Shown: positions 1 to 9,669, counted from the first letter of the stretch. The stretch: 56,908 bases of DNA from Bacillus methanolicus (GCF_008764295.1 NZ_VTQX01000022.1:1-56908); one strand, 5' to 3'. The notes: generated by a model from the sequence alone, not told the origin. Numbers and translations: made by a program.

Positions 1-8
1 TAAAAAAA

Positions 9-54
9 TACCTATAGATAAAACACTCTTTTTCAAGTGTCCTAACTATAGGTA
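9..54. repeat. Nested inverted repeat (hairpin)
   Basis: TACCTATAG (9-17) pairs with CTATAGGTA (46-54), and inside it ACACT (23-27) pairs with AGTGT (36-40). The result is a long bulged hairpin. No gene is visible on either side up to the 52-bp array, and there is no clean T-run for a terminator. It could be the terminal structure of a lost insertion element or a terminator for a gene beyond the window edge. The remainder of 55-189 shows nothing recognisable. Confidence 0.45.
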
Positions 55-273
55 CCATAATAAAATAACTGATTTCTCCTCTTCCTTTTTTGAACAAATA
101 GTCATTTTATGGAGAAAAACCGCCATCAACCGCAAAATTCCCCGCAATAATGAATGCAGGAGAAACCGACAGAAAGAATGATTGATTTATTCGGACTGGG
201 CTTGCTGGAAAAACAGTCTTGACGACGAATAATCAGGCTATTCGGACTGAGCTTGTTGGAAAGTCTGGCTTCT

Positions 274-1026
274 GTCCGAATCATTGACCTATTCGGACTC
301 AGCTTGTTGGAAATGCCCATCTTCTGTCCGAATCATTCGTCTATTCGGACTTAGCTTAATGAAAAAACCCATCTTCTGTCCGAATCATTTGTCTATTCGG
401 ACTCAACTTAATGGAAATGCCCATCTTCTGTCCGAATCATTCGTCTATTCGGACTCAGCTTAATGAAAAAACCCATCTTCTGTCCGAATGATTGCTCTAT
501 TCGGACTCAACTTAATGAAAAAACCCATCTTCTGTCCGAATCATTTGTCTATTCGGACTCAACTTAATGGAAATGCCCATCTTCTGTCCGAATCATTCGT
601 CTATTCGGACTTAGCTTAATGAAAAAACCCATCTTCTGTCCGAATCATTTGTCTATTCGGACTCAACTTAATGGAAATGCCCATCTTCTGTCCGAATCAT
701 TCGTCTATTCGGACTCAGCTTAATGAAAAAACCCATCTTCTGTCCGAATCATTCGTCTATTCGGACTCAACTTAATGGAAAAGCCCATCTTCTGTCCGAA
801 TCATTGACCTATTCGGACTCAGCTTGTTGGAAATGCCCATCTTCTGTCCGAATCATTGACCTATTCGGACTCAACTTATTGAAAATGCCCATCTTCTGTC
901 CGAATCATTGCTCTATTCGGACTTAGCTTAATGAAAAAACCCATCTTCTGTCCGAATCATTGACCTATTCGGACTCAGCTTAATGAAAAAACCCATCTTC
1001 TGTTCGAATCATTGCTCTATTCGGAC
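274..1026. repeat. Tandem array of 15 palindrome-bearing 52-bp units
   Basis: The motif GTCCGAAT-N9-ATTCGGAC starts at 274, 326, 378 and then every 52 bp to 1002 (the last copy begins GTTCGAAT). The period never varies across 15 units. The 9-nt loop varies (CATTCGTCT, CATTTGTCT, CATTGACCT, CATTGCTCT, GATTGCTCT), and the 27-nt linker drifts between CAGCTTGTTGGAAATGCCC-like and CAGCTTAATGAAAAAACCC-like forms. Decayed half-units with a 51-bp period precede the core (TTCGGAC at 190 and 241), and one weak half-site follows at 1070. The array lies 3' of the dpp-ykf operon. It encodes no convincing protein, because 52 is not a multiple of 3 and the short open frames are repeat translations. Function unknown: a protein-binding array, a set of transcript hairpins, or a minisatellite. 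Confidence 0.97.
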
Positions 1027-1139
1027 TCATCATGCCAGATAAGCCGACAAAGTGCCAAATAATCGCCCCTATTCGGATTAAGCGTACAAGAAAACTTCTC
1101 CAAAAATAACAAATATCCAAAAGCCTCTTTTGTTCTATC

Positions 1140-2153
1140 TCAAGACTTTGCCCAAAAATTAACTTTCGGATGATTCCTTCCTGTTCCTGCTTTGCTATAA
1201 AGATGGCAAGCTACATAATGCTCCTGCTCTATTTCCTGCCAATCAGGCTTTATTTGAGAACAAAGATCCATAGCTTCAGGACAACGGGTCCTAAAGACAC
1301 AACCGCTTGGCGGATCAATTGGACTTGGGATATCCCCTTCTAAAATTATGCGCTCTCGTTTATCCTCTATATCTGGATCAGGAATTGGAATAGCTGATAA
1401 TAATGCTTTTGTATACGGGTGAAGCGGCTTTCTGTACAGTTGTTTACTCGTTGTCTGCTCAACAAGATGGCCTAAATACATAACTCCAATGCGATCGCTA
1501 ATTTGTTTAACCATTGACAGGTCGTGAGCAATAAATAAATATGTTAATCCTTTTTCCTTTTGCAGTCTTTTTAACAGATTGACAACTTGTGCTTGAACGG
1601 AGACATCTAAAGCAGAAATTGGTTCGTCTGCGATGATAAAATCTGGATCCAAAGCCAAAGCGCGAGCAATCCCTATTCTTTGCCTCTGACCACCACTAAA
1701 CTCATGTGGATAACGATTGGCATGTTCGCGATTTAAGCCCACATCCTCCAGCAATTGATAAACTCGTTCTAGTCGTTCCAGCTTATTTCCATATAGCCCA
1801 TGAACTTCCATCGGCTCTGAAATGATTTCCTGTACAGTCGACCTCGGATTTAACGAAGCATATGGATCTTGAAAAATCATCTGCATTTTTTGATGCAATT
1901 TAAACTTTTCCATTTTAGTGAGCGTATGAACGTTTTGTCCGCTAAACTTAACCTCTCCATCTGTTTGCTCGTATAACCCAATAATTGTCCGTCCTGCAGT
2001 TGATTTCCCGCAGCCTGATTCACCAACGACCCCAAAGGTCTCTCCCTTATGAATATGAAAAGAGACTCCGTCAACCGCTTTTAAAACTGTTCTTTTTGAA
2101 AGGGAAAAATACTTTTTCAGGTTTTTCACCTCAAGCAGAATCTCTTTTGTCAT
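1140..2153 (-). CDS. ykfD: Dipeptide/oligopeptide ABC transporter ATP-binding protein (YkfD/DppF/OppF type)
   Basis: A 337-residue cytoplasmic ATPase of the peptide/nickel importer family. Visible parts are Walker [10 protein letters not shown] (about residues 44-52), the signature [15 protein letters not shown], Walker [13 protein letters not shown], and the C-terminal oligopeptide-binding ATPase extension with [12 protein letters not shown] and its cysteines. It is the last gene of the dpp-ykf operon, 16 bp after ykfC, and starts at an ATG behind GGAGG. It should form a heterodimer with the DppD-like ATPase at 5947-6945 to energise the DppB-DppC pore. The position matches ykfD of B. subtilis. 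No strong terminator is seen before the 52-bp array. Confidence 0.93.
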   Translation of the reverse strand: MTKEILLEVKNLKKYFSLSKRTVLKAVDGVSFHIHKGETFGVVGESGCGKSTAGRTIIGLYEQTDGEVKFSGQNVHTLTKMEKFKLHQKMQMIFQDPYASLNPRSTVQEIISEPMEVHGLYGNKLERLERVYQLLEDVGLNREHANRYPHEFSGGQRQRIGIARALALDPDFIIADEPISALDVSVQAQVVNLLKRLQKEKGLTYLFIAHDLSMVKQISDRIGVMYLGHLVEQTTSKQLYRKPLHPYTKALLSAIPIPDPDIEDKRERIILEGDIPSPIDPPSGCVFRTRCPEAMDLCSQIKPDWQEIEQEHYVACHLYSKAGTGRNHPKVNFWAKS

Positions 2154-2169
2154 TTTTCATTCCTCCGCA

Positions 2170-3078
2170 TCACCAATAGCGCCTTGCTGCACATAGTTCT
2201 TTTTCGTAAAAAGTATCCTTTAGCTCAATGATTTCAATTGCTTTTCCAGTCTTTGGCGAATGAAGCATTTTCCCATCACCATAATAGATCCCGACATGAT
2301 GAATTTTTCCTTTTCCCTCTTCATAAGCAAAGAAAAGGAGATCCCCTGGCTCAAGCTCAGTTAATTTCACCGGGACTCCAGCCTGAGCTTGATCGATTGC
2401 ATCACGAGGAATGATGTATCCATTTGCTTTACACATATTGTAGGTGAAGCCAGAGCAATCATATCCAAAGCTGCTCATTCCGCCCCAAAGATATGGTAAA
2501 TGTAAAAACTTTTTCCCTTCCATAACGATGTCTCTTCCTGTGCGTTTTGTTTGTTCAGATTGGGAATTAACAAGCGTTACATCGATTTTCTTTAACATGC
2601 CTAATCCTATAGGTGTTCGTACCTCCACCCACTCCCCTTCATGACGAAGTAATGGTAATCTAGTTTGGAAGCTTAATCGGGCAACACCTCTCTGCTCCAC
2701 ATCGTAAAGCTCTGCTTTATTGCTTCTTACTACAGCGATTGCGCTGTTTTCCACTTCCCAATCCGCAGTCTGAACTAATTGTCCTTTTGGTATCCAGCCT
2801 GGATAACCTCGCTTATCTTTCGATGATGGCTGACTCGGCACCAATACCTTTAGCCACTCAGCATTCTCCTCAAGCACTTGTACTTTTTCCCCTAATAAAA
2901 CCTGCGTTTGCACTAGATTTGCTTGGTGAAGTTCCAATAAGTCCCCATGGGATTGCCCTTCAATCCAGCCTTGGATATCCACTGGGTTCGTAATCGCCTT
3001 TTTATCTAGGGGACGCGGGGAACTAGGCAATGTCCATATTGTCGCAACTGGCACATTGACTACCCACTCATTATTCAT
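2170..3078 (-). CDS. ykfC: Gamma-D-glutamyl-L-diamino acid endopeptidase, NlpC/P60 (YkfC-like)
   Basis: A 302-residue murein-peptide hydrolase: two SH3b-like regions (about residues 30-165), then an NlpC/P60 catalytic domain. Catalytic Cys208 lies in YDCSGF and His261 in HHVGIYYG, with a further His in MLHSPK. There is no signal peptide, so it acts in the cytoplasm on imported peptides, cutting between D-Glu and the diamino acid. The ATG at 3078 is chosen because AAAGGTG lies 9 nt upstream; an in-frame GTG four codons earlier sits on top of that site. The start overlaps the ykfB stop by 8 nt, suggesting translational coupling. Working with YkfB, it lets the cell use murein tripeptides. Confidence 0.93.
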   Translation of the reverse strand: MNNEWVVNVPVATIWTLPSSPRPLDKKAITNPVDIQGWIEGQSHGDLLELHQANLVQTQVLLGEKVQVLEENAEWLKVLVPSQPSSKDKRGYPGWIPKGQLVQTADWEVENSAIAVVRSNKAELYDVEQRGVARLSFQTRLPLLRHEGEWVEVRTPIGLGMLKKIDVTLVNSQSEQTKRTGRDIVMEGKKFLHLPYLWGGMSSFGYDCSGFTYNMCKANGYIIPRDAIDQAQAGVPVKLTELEPGDLLFFAYEEGKGKIHHVGIYYGDGKMLHSPKTGKAIEIIELKDTFYEKELCAARRYW

Positions 3079-4171
3079 CTGCACCATCACCTTTCACCAT
3101 TATTTGTGAAATGCCTAATCCAACTTCTTTTGGAAAAGTAATTCTCCTTCCATTGTAAATTAGACCTCCTTCTACAATTTCTTTGGCAAGCATAAGCGGA
3201 GCATCAAAATCGTAGCGTGTAATATTCTTTTTACTCGCTGCAAAATGTGCAGCTGCTGTAATACCGAGACGGGTTTCAATCATACTTCCAACCATGCATT
3301 CTACACCACTGACTTCTGCCAACTGGTTAATAATAGTAGCTTGATAGATTCCTCCCGCTTTCATTAGCTTAATATTAATTAAATCAGCACTTCTTGTTTT
3401 CACTACTTCCAACGCCTGTTTAGCCGTAAAAACACTTTCATCCGCCATAATTAGTGTATCAACCGAATCTGTAACCTTTTTTAACCCTTTTAAATCATAG
3501 GCCTTTACTGGCTGCTCTACCAGTTCAATATTTAAATCCAAATCTTCCATTTTGCGAATCGTTCTAATTGCATCCTTTGCATTCCAGCCTTGATTGGCAT
3601 CGAGTCGAATTTTAATTTCTTTTCCGACACGTTTTCTTATTTCAATAATTCTCCCGAGATCAGTTGCAGCATCATCCTTGCCAACTTTGACCTTTAAAAC
3701 ATTAAAACCTTGCTGAATGTAATGAACGGCATCTTCTCCCATTTCTTCCGGTCCGTTCACGCTTACCGTGAAATCCGTTTCAACTTCATCCCTATACCCG
3801 CCGAGAAATTGATAAAGGGGCATTTTACAATATTGTGCCAAGCAATCATACATCGCCATATCAACCGCCGCTTTTGCACTTGAATTCCCAACGAGAATTT
3901 CCTGTAATCCTTGAAAGAGAGCTTCATAGTTAAGGAGATTTTTATTTTGTAAAAACGGCTTTATGATATATTCAATGGCTGCTTCAATACTCGCAAGGCT
4001 ATCACCTGTAATGACATGAGTCGGAGGTGCTCCTCCCCATCCACTGATCCCATTGTCGCAAATCATTTCAACAATGATTGACTCAGCCACAGTAACCGTT
4101 CTTAGTGCTGTTTTAAAAGGTTTGTAGAGGGGGACGGCTACTTTAAACGTTTTTATCTCAACAATTTTCAT
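3071..4171 (-). CDS. ykfB: L-Ala-D/L-Glu epimerase (enolase superfamily)
   Basis: A 366-residue muconate-lactonising-type enolase-superfamily enzyme that epimerises L-Ala-D-Glu to L-Ala-L-Glu during murein-peptide catabolism. Numbered from the ATG at 4171, the active-site residues fall at Lys160/Lys162 (LKVKVG), Asp191 (LDANQGW), Glu219 (VEQP), Asp244 (MADES) and Lys268 (NIKLMKAGG). This is the metal-ligand and base set known for the B. subtilis enzyme. The frame is open 42 codons further upstream, but AAAGGA 8 nt before 4171 and the typical N-terminus MKIVEIKTFKVAVPL fix the start. It lies 70 bp after dppE; ykfA, an LD-carboxypeptidase present here in B. subtilis, is missing. Confidence 0.94.
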   Translation of the reverse strand: MKIVEIKTFKVAVPLYKPFKTALRTVTVAESIIVEMICDNGISGWGGAPPTHVITGDSLASIEAAIEYIIKPFLQNKNLLNYEALFQGLQEILVGNSSAKAAVDMAMYDCLAQYCKMPLYQFLGGYRDEVETDFTVSVNGPEEMGEDAVHYIQQGFNVLKVKVGKDDAATDLGRIIEIRKRVGKEIKIRLDANQGWNAKDAIRTIRKMEDLDLNIELVEQPVKAYDLKGLKKVTDSVDTLIMADESVFTAKQALEVVKTRSADLINIKLMKAGGIYQATIINQLAEVSGVECMVGSMIETRLGITAAAHFAASKKNITRYDFDAPLMLAKEIVEGGLIYNGRRITFPKEVGLGISQIMVKGDGADE

Positions 4172-4241
4172 CAATACCATCCTTTTTCCACGGACGTGAT
4201 AGAAAAGAGATGCCCAGAAAGAACATCCCTTCTTTTCATAT

Positions 4242-5879
4242 TTATTGCTTATCTGCCCATTTGAATTCAATATACCCAACAGGATGACGAATAACACCTG
4301 TTACCGCATCATTCTGTAAATATGGCTGATTATAAAAATAAAGTGGAAAGATAGGAGCTTCTTCCATTAAAATTTGTTCTGCTTTATATAGGAGCTCAAA
4401 ACGCTTTTCTTCATTTGCCTCATTTTTCGCATCCTTGATTAATTGATCGTATTCAGCATTGCTCCAACCAGTACGATTCATAGAATGACCTGTTTGAAAA
4501 CTTTCCAGAGAATTAATTGGATCGGCAAAATCGTTTAAGAATGAGCTTCTTGAAAGTTGGTACTTTAATTGTTTTTGCTCATCTAAAAATACGCTTGACT
4601 CTACACTTTCAAGCTTCACATCGACACCCAATGCCTCTTTAAACATCGGTTGAAGCGCTTCGGCAATCTTCTTGTGCTGTTCACTTGAACTATATGTTAA
4701 AACCACTTCAGGAAGGGTATCATAGCCCTCTTCTTCCATCCCTTTTTCAAGCAATACCTTTGCTTCTTCAATATTTGTTTTAAGAAGATCCCCGTTTGTT
4801 TCGCGAAAATCTTGACCCTTTGCATCTGTGAATCCTGGCGATACAAAGCCATATGCTGGCTCTTCTCGATTTTTCGTTACAAAATCAACAATCTGCTGTT
4901 GATCGACTGCCAGTGCAAAGGCTTTACGAATATTTTTATTTTGGAAAGGCTCCTGAGAAACATTGAATCTAAAAAAATACAGTCCTGCTTGCTCAACAAT
5001 GTCCACTGCACCTTCTTCAAAAAGCTTTTCACTCAGTTCTGCAGGTACATCAGATGAATCTAACTCTCCTGATTGATACATTTGATATTCAGTATTCGAA
5101 TCATCAACCATCGCCCAATGAATTTTATCAACTTTGACCGTTTCTGCATCCCAATATTGTTCATTCTTTTCCATGACAAGATGGCTGTCATGCTGCCATT
5201 CAGTTAGTTTAAATGGCCCGTTCCCAACAAATGTTGCCGCCTCAGCAAACCATTGAGGATTATCTGCTGCAACCTTTTCGTTAATCGGAAAAAACGTTGG
5301 GAGTGAAATAATGTTTAAGAAATATGCTTGCGGACTTGTTAACCTTACCTCTAAAGTTTTTTCGTCTATTGCTTTAACAGCAACGTCATCCGCGGATCCT
5401 TCTCCGCTATTATAGCTTTCTGCCCCCTCGATTAAATAAGCCAAAAAAGCCGATGAAGCTGCAAGCTCCGGATCTAATGCCCGCTTCCAAGCAAATTCAA
5501 AATCACCTGCCGTAACATCATCCCCATTCGACCATTTTGCATCAGCACGAATATGAAATGTATAGGTTTTCCCATCTTCCGAAACATCCCAATCCTCCGC
5601 AATGGCAGGCTGTGGAAGATGTTCTTCATTTAAGCGGGTAAGTCCCTCCATAATGTTATTCAATGGACTCCATGACACAGCATTAAAGCCCACTGGTGGA
5701 TCAAATGTCGTAGGTTCCTCTCCATTATTCCAATAAATCACTTTTTCACTTGTTTCTTCCTGCCTGTTTTCATCAGCATCACCATCAGTCTCAGTCCCAG
5801 CATCTTCTCGTGCTGTACAAGCCGCAAGGATGAAAATGAAAAGAATAGCCATTAAAAATTGTGACGAGCGTTTTTTCAT
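4242..5879 (-). CDS. dppE: Peptide ABC transporter substrate-binding lipoprotein (DppE/OppA family)
   Basis: A 545-residue SBP_bac_5 family protein. The N-terminus is a lipoprotein signal (MKKR..., hydrophobic stretch, lipobox LAAC with Cys about residue 21), so it is anchored outside the membrane. The mature part begins with an acidic linker followed by EEPTTFDPP, typical of OppA-like domains, and EDWDVSEDGKTYTFHI. It captures di- or oligopeptides, probably murein peptides given the neighbours, for DppBC. Start ATG behind AAGGGGG. It follows dppD by 67 bp; that gap holds a small hairpin (TGGAGAA 5919-5925 with TTCTCCA 5933-5939) lacking a good T-run. Confidence 0.93.
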   Translation of the reverse strand: MKKRSSQFLMAILFIFILAACTAREDAGTETDGDADENRQEETSEKVIYWNNGEEPTTFDPPVGFNAVSWSPLNNIMEGLTRLNEEHLPQPAIAEDWDVSEDGKTYTFHIRADAKWSNGDDVTAGDFEFAWKRALDPELAASSAFLAYLIEGAESYNSGEGSADDVAVKAIDEKTLEVRLTSPQAYFLNIISLPTFFPINEKVAADNPQWFAEAATFVGNGPFKLTEWQHDSHLVMEKNEQYWDAETVKVDKIHWAMVDDSNTEYQMYQSGELDSSDVPAELSEKLFEEGAVDIVEQAGLYFFRFNVSQEPFQNKNIRKAFALAVDQQQIVDFVTKNREEPAYGFVSPGFTDAKGQDFRETNGDLLKTNIEEAKVLLEKGMEEEGYDTLPEVVLTYSSSEQHKKIAEALQPMFKEALGVDVKLESVESSVFLDEQKQLKYQLSRSSFLNDFADPINSLESFQTGHSMNRTGWSNAEYDQLIKDAKNEANEEKRFELLYKAEQILMEEAPIFPLYFYNQPYLQNDAVTGVIRHPVGYIEFKWADKQ

Positions 5880-5946
5880 TTGTTTTCCCCCTTATTTTTT
5901 ATCAGAATATATAACTTCTGGAGAAAAACTAATTCTCCAAAAGAAG

Positions 5947-6945
5947 CTACCGTTGTAAAGCAAGCATCTGTTTTGCCCGTTCGTCCTGAAGCCAGCAGTT
6001 TACGTGGTGTTCTTTCCCATATTTCGTTTTTTGCGGATAAACTTTATCACACACTTCCATTGCATATTGACATCTGGCTACAAATGGACAGCCAGGCGGT
6101 GGAGCAAATAAATCAGGCGGTGAACCAGCAATTGGAATCAGCTCTGCATTTTCTAAATCCAAGCGAGGAACAGAATTTAACAACCCTTTCGTATAGGGAT
6201 GTTGCGGCTTATAAAAAATATCCCTTCTTGTTCCCGTCTCTACCACTTTTCCGGCATACATAACTGCTATTCGATCTGCAACTTGAGCAACTACACCTAA
6301 ATCATGAGTAATGAGAATAATCGACACTCCTGTTTTCTTTTGAATATCTCTAAACAAATCAAGAATTTGAGCTTGAATAGTTACATCGAGCGCTGTTGTC
6401 GGTTCATCTGCAATCATCACTTCAGGTTCACAAACTAATGCCAACGCGATGACAATCCTTTGTCTCATTCCCCCGCTAAACTGGTGAGGATACTGTTTTA
6501 GACGACTTTCCGGACTCGGTATGCCAACTAAACGCATCATTTCCAACGCTTTTTTCTGCGCTTCGCTCCGTGAAATTTTCTGATGCTGAATGATTCCCTC
6601 CATCAGTTGAGTTCCGATCGTCAAAGTTGGATTCAAAGCAGTCATTGGATCTTGAAAGATCATCGAAATATCAGCCCCGCGAATTTTACGCAAATCTTTA
6701 TCCTTCAATGCCGCTAAATTACTTCCTTTAAAAAGAATCTTTCCATCTGTTATTTTCCCTGGTGGGTTTGGAATTAAGCCCATAATACTTTTGGCAGTCA
6801 CACTTTTTCCACAACCTGATTCGCCAACAATCGCAAGTGTCTCCCCTTTATACAAATCAAAGCTAACACCGCGAACCGCATGAACCTCTCCACCAAATGT
6901 CGTGAAGGAAACATGCAATTCCTTTACTTCAAGAATTTTCACCAT
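5947..6945 (-). CDS. dppD: Dipeptide ABC transporter ATP-binding protein DppD
   Basis: A 332-residue ATPase of the OppD/DppD subfamily. Walker A GESGCGKS (about 39-46), signature FSGGMRQRIVIALAL, Walker B VMIADEPTTALD and H-loop LITHDLGVV are intact. The C-terminal oligopeptide ATPase region ends with FAPPPGCPFVARCQYAMEVC. Start ATG follows AAGGAGG. It lies 5 bp after dppC in the dpp operon and should pair with the YkfD-like ATPase at the operon end, since the two genes represent the usual OppD and OppF subtypes. Confidence 0.94.
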   Translation of the reverse strand: MVKILEVKELHVSFTTFGGEVHAVRGVSFDLYKGETLAIVGESGCGKSVTAKSIMGLIPNPPGKITDGKILFKGSNLAALKDKDLRKIRGADISMIFQDPMTALNPTLTIGTQLMEGIIQHQKISRSEAQKKALEMMRLVGIPSPESRLKQYPHQFSGGMRQRIVIALALVCEPEVMIADEPTTALDVTIQAQILDLFRDIQKKTGVSIILITHDLGVVAQVADRIAVMYAGKVVETGTRRDIFYKPQHPYTKGLLNSVPRLDLENAELIPIAGSPPDLFAPPPGCPFVARCQYAMEVCDKVYPQKTKYGKEHHVNCWLQDERAKQMLALQR

Positions 6946-6950
6946 GATGT

Positions 6951-7904
6951 TTACCTCCTTAACTTCGGATCTAATGCGTCTTGTAGTCCATCTCCTAAAA
7001 CATTAAAAGAAAACATTGTTAACGAGATGAAAAAAGCAGGAAAAAACAGACGCCACCAATCTCCTGAAAGAATGACAGGCAATGCATCACTTGCCATCGA
7101 GCCCCAGCTCGCTAACGGAGGCTGGATGCCAATTCCAAGGAAGCTAAGGAAAGCCTCAGCAAAAATAGCTGAAGGCACGGTCAATGTCATTTGAACGATA
7201 ATCGGCCCCATCGTATTAGGGAGAAGATTCCTGCGAATAATTCTTGACGTTTTCGTACCAAAGGTTTGCGATGCAAGGACAAATTCGTAGTTTTTGATTT
7301 GCAGAACTTGTCCTCTTACCATCCTGGCCATCCCTACCCAGCCTGTAATAGAAAGGGCAAAAATGATCGAAAACAATCCCGGTTCCAGGACAACACTTAC
7401 TAATATAACCACTAATAAATAAGGAAGACCGTAAAGAATTTCAACAAAACGCATCATATAATGGTCGAGCTTTCCGCCTTTATAGCCTGCGATTCCTCCA
7501 TACGTAACGCCAATGATAAAGTCGATAAGTGCTGCAACAACACCAACAAAGAGTGAAATTCGCGCTCCTTCCCATGTTCTTGCAAACACGTCACGCCCTA
7601 ACTCATCCGTACCAAACCAATGCTCAGATGAAGGAGGTAAATTTTGTTGTTGAAGCACTTGATGGGTAGCGGAATGAGGCGAGATAATTGGTCCAAAAAT
7701 AGCCATAAATATTAGTAAAATTAAACAAACCAAACCAACCATCGCCAGTTTGTTTTTGAGCAAACGACGCCACGCATCCTTCCAATATGACACACTTGGC
7801 CGAATGACAGTCTCCGCTTCTCCTAATATTCTTTTTTTAGGTACGAACCACTCATCCATAACGCTGGCTCGTTTACTCTCTTGCTGCTTCGGTGCTTCCA
7901 TCAT
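6951..7904 (-). CDS. dppC: Dipeptide ABC transporter permease DppC
   Basis: A 317-residue inner-membrane permease with the OppC-type N-terminal segment, a first helix near residues 50-75 (LAMVGLVCLILLIFMAIFGP), the FGTDELGRDVFARTWEGARISL motif and about six membrane spans. The EAA-type loop is EAFLSFLGIGIQPP, which contacts the ATPases, and the C-terminus is DGLQDALDPKLRR. It overlaps the dppB stop by 4 nt and begins with two consecutive ATG codons behind GGAGG. It forms the heterodimeric pore with DppB. Confidence 0.94.
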   Translation of the reverse strand: MMEAPKQQESKRASVMDEWFVPKKRILGEAETVIRPSVSYWKDAWRRLLKNKLAMVGLVCLILLIFMAIFGPIISPHSATHQVLQQQNLPPSSEHWFGTDELGRDVFARTWEGARISLFVGVVAALIDFIIGVTYGGIAGYKGGKLDHYMMRFVEILYGLPYLLVVILVSVVLEPGLFSIIFALSITGWVGMARMVRGQVLQIKNYEFVLASQTFGTKTSRIIRRNLLPNTMGPIIVQMTLTVPSAIFAEAFLSFLGIGIQPPLASWGSMASDALPVILSGDWWRLFFPAFFISLTMFSFNVLGDGLQDALDPKLRR

Positions 7905-8833
7905 TTCGCCTCCTTTCTATGCAGCTTAATTCTAGGGTCGAGAAGACCGTAGGCAACATCCACTAAAAATAAGAGAAAAATTAATAATGTGCTGTAAAAG
8001 ATTGTTGTTCCCATAATAACCGGATAATCGCGATTATTAATACTATCAACAAAATACTTGCCCATTCCTGGAATCGCAAAAATCTTTTCAATCACAAAGG
8101 TCCCTGTTAATATTCCTGCAGCTAGTGAGCCGAGCACAGTCACAACTGGAAGCAAAGCGTTTTTCAAAGCATGCTTTAAGACAATTTTTGCAGGAGTTAA
8201 CCCTTTCGCTTTTGCCGTTAAAATATAATCCTGAGTCAATACTTCCAACATACTTGAGCGGGTTAAGCGGGCAATAATCGCCATTGGACCAGTGGCGAGT
8301 GCTAAAGTCGGCAGCACCATATGCCTCCAACTTTTCCACGTCGCAACAGGCAATAATTCCCAATTAACAGCAACTTGTTGAATTAGTAAGGTTGCAAAAA
8401 CAAAGTTTGGAATTGAAATCCCTAAAACAGCAATCGTCATCGCCATATAATCAATAATCCCATTATGGCGAAGGGCAGCAAGGACTCCTAATGTAATTCC
8501 TGAAAGAATCGCTACCGTTAATGTTACAAGTCCAAGCTCAAATGAGACGGGAAAACCTCTGCCCAACAATTCATTAACTGTTTGCGAGGATTTTTTTATT
8601 GACGGGCCAAAATCAAACTGAATAACAGATTTTAAATACTCTATGTATTGGACTGGAACAGGCTTGTCTAAATTAAAATGGGCCTCCAAATTCCTCTGAA
8701 CTGCCTCGCTCGTGCTTCTTTCTTCATTAAAAGGAGAACCAGGAAGAGCATGCATCAGAAAAAAGGTTAATGTAATAATAAGCCACAATGTGATCAGCAT
8801 AGCGATGAAACGTTTTACTAAATATTTCGTCAT
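7901..8833 (-). CDS. dppB: Dipeptide ABC transporter permease DppB
   Basis: A 310-residue permease of the OppB/DppB type: N-terminal helix KRFIAMLITLWLIITLTFFL, the HALPGSPF extracytoplasmic motif, five more helices, a cytoplasmic coupling loop around TAKAKGLTPAKIVLKHALKNALLPV, and FAIPGMGKYFVDSI before the last helices. It ends with LLDPRIKL. Start ATG lies behind AGGGAG, 11 bp after dppA. It works with DppC and the two ATPases. Confidence 0.94.
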   Translation of the reverse strand: MTKYLVKRFIAMLITLWLIITLTFFLMHALPGSPFNEERSTSEAVQRNLEAHFNLDKPVPVQYIEYLKSVIQFDFGPSIKKSSQTVNELLGRGFPVSFELGLVTLTVAILSGITLGVLAALRHNGIIDYMAMTIAVLGISIPNFVFATLLIQQVAVNWELLPVATWKSWRHMVLPTLALATGPMAIIARLTRSSMLEVLTQDYILTAKAKGLTPAKIVLKHALKNALLPVVTVLGSLAAGILTGTFVIEKIFAIPGMGKYFVDSINNRDYPVIMGTTIFYSTLLIFLLFLVDVAYGLLDPRIKLHRKEAK

Positions 8834-8844
8834 TGTCTCACTCC

Positions 8845-9669
8845 CTAACAGAAATCGGTTTGCATCGCTAACTCAGTCATGACAAGCATTGCTTGGTAGG
8901 CTTCTAATATATTTTTTGCTTGGTAACGCACAATGGTTGAATTTGCTTCAATTTCTGTTCCTGGCATTAAATGGGCCCATTCAGCTTGACCATAATTGGC
9001 AAATTCAATTCGTAATAAAGGAGCTTCTGGAGGGATGAGTGGTTTAACAATCGCTCTATTTTTCAAAGCTATTTCTGTTTTTTCTTTTAAAAGCTGGCCA
9101 GCCTTTGTTGGGGTAAGAGTTTTTACTGCAGAGCGTGTAATTGTTTTTTTAACTACGGCTGTCGTAACGTTAGGAATTAATTCTTCAGCTTCTTTCGCAG
9201 CCTGATCATCGCCTGCGACCATTAAAACAGGAACGCCGTAGTAACCGGCAACATAGGCATTAAAGCCCAGTTCACCAACAGGAATATCATTTATGTAAAA
9301 ATTCCGAACGCCAAAAATCATTGAATGACTCATAACACCTTTCATGGAGGCTCTAGCATGATAACCGACAAAGATAGCCCCCGTAAAACTGTTGTCTAAA
9401 CCTTCAACCATTGAAAATGGCTTAACACCGCCATTTATTAACTGTGTTTCTGGATGAAGTTTTTCTACTAGTAAATTGTTCATTTTGGAGTGGCTATCAT
9501 TGACGATTACTTCTTTACAACCTTGCTCAAAAGCTGTATTAATTACATAATTGGCTTCATCTGTCATGATTTGGCGCGAACGTTCATAATTATGAGCAGA
9601 TGAATCAACATGAGTATAATCTACTAATCCTGTTATTCCTTCCATATCAACAGACATATATAGTTTCAT
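8845..9669 (-). CDS. dppA: D-aminopeptidase DppA (M55 family)
   Basis: A 274-residue zinc-dependent D-stereospecific aminopeptidase that releases N-terminal D-amino acids from short peptides. All active-site residues known for the B. subtilis enzyme are present at the same numbering: Asp8 and Glu10 (SVDMEG), His60 (NDSH), His104 (GYHA), Glu133 (GELG) and candidate nucleophile His115 (MSHSMI). Cytoplasmic, with no signal peptide. First gene of the dpp-ykf operon; ATG start 7 nt after AAAGGGG. Its leading position links uptake of murein or D-Ala peptides to their hydrolysis. Confidence 0.96.
   Translation of the reverse strand: MKLYMSVDMEGITGLVDYTHVDSSAHNYERSRQIMTDEANYVINTAFEQGCKEVIVNDSHSKMNNLLVEKLHPETQLINGGVKPFSMVEGLDNSFTGAIFVGYHARASMKGVMSHSMIFGVRNFYINDIPVGELGFNAYVAGYYGVPVLMVAGDDQAAKEAEELIPNVTTAVVKKTITRSAVKTLTPTKAGQLLKEKTEIALKNRAIVKPLIPPEAPLLRIEFANYGQAEWAHLMPGTEIEANSTIVRYQAKNILEAYQAMLVMTELAMQTDFC

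Noticed and set aside
126..926. Small proteins encoded within the 52-bp array (126-320 minus, 723-926 plus)
   Set aside because: They are frame translations of a non-triplet repeat with no ribosome binding site.
190..1026. CRISPR array
   Set aside because: The whole 52-bp unit is repeated, including the linkers. There are no unique spacers and no cas genes nearby.
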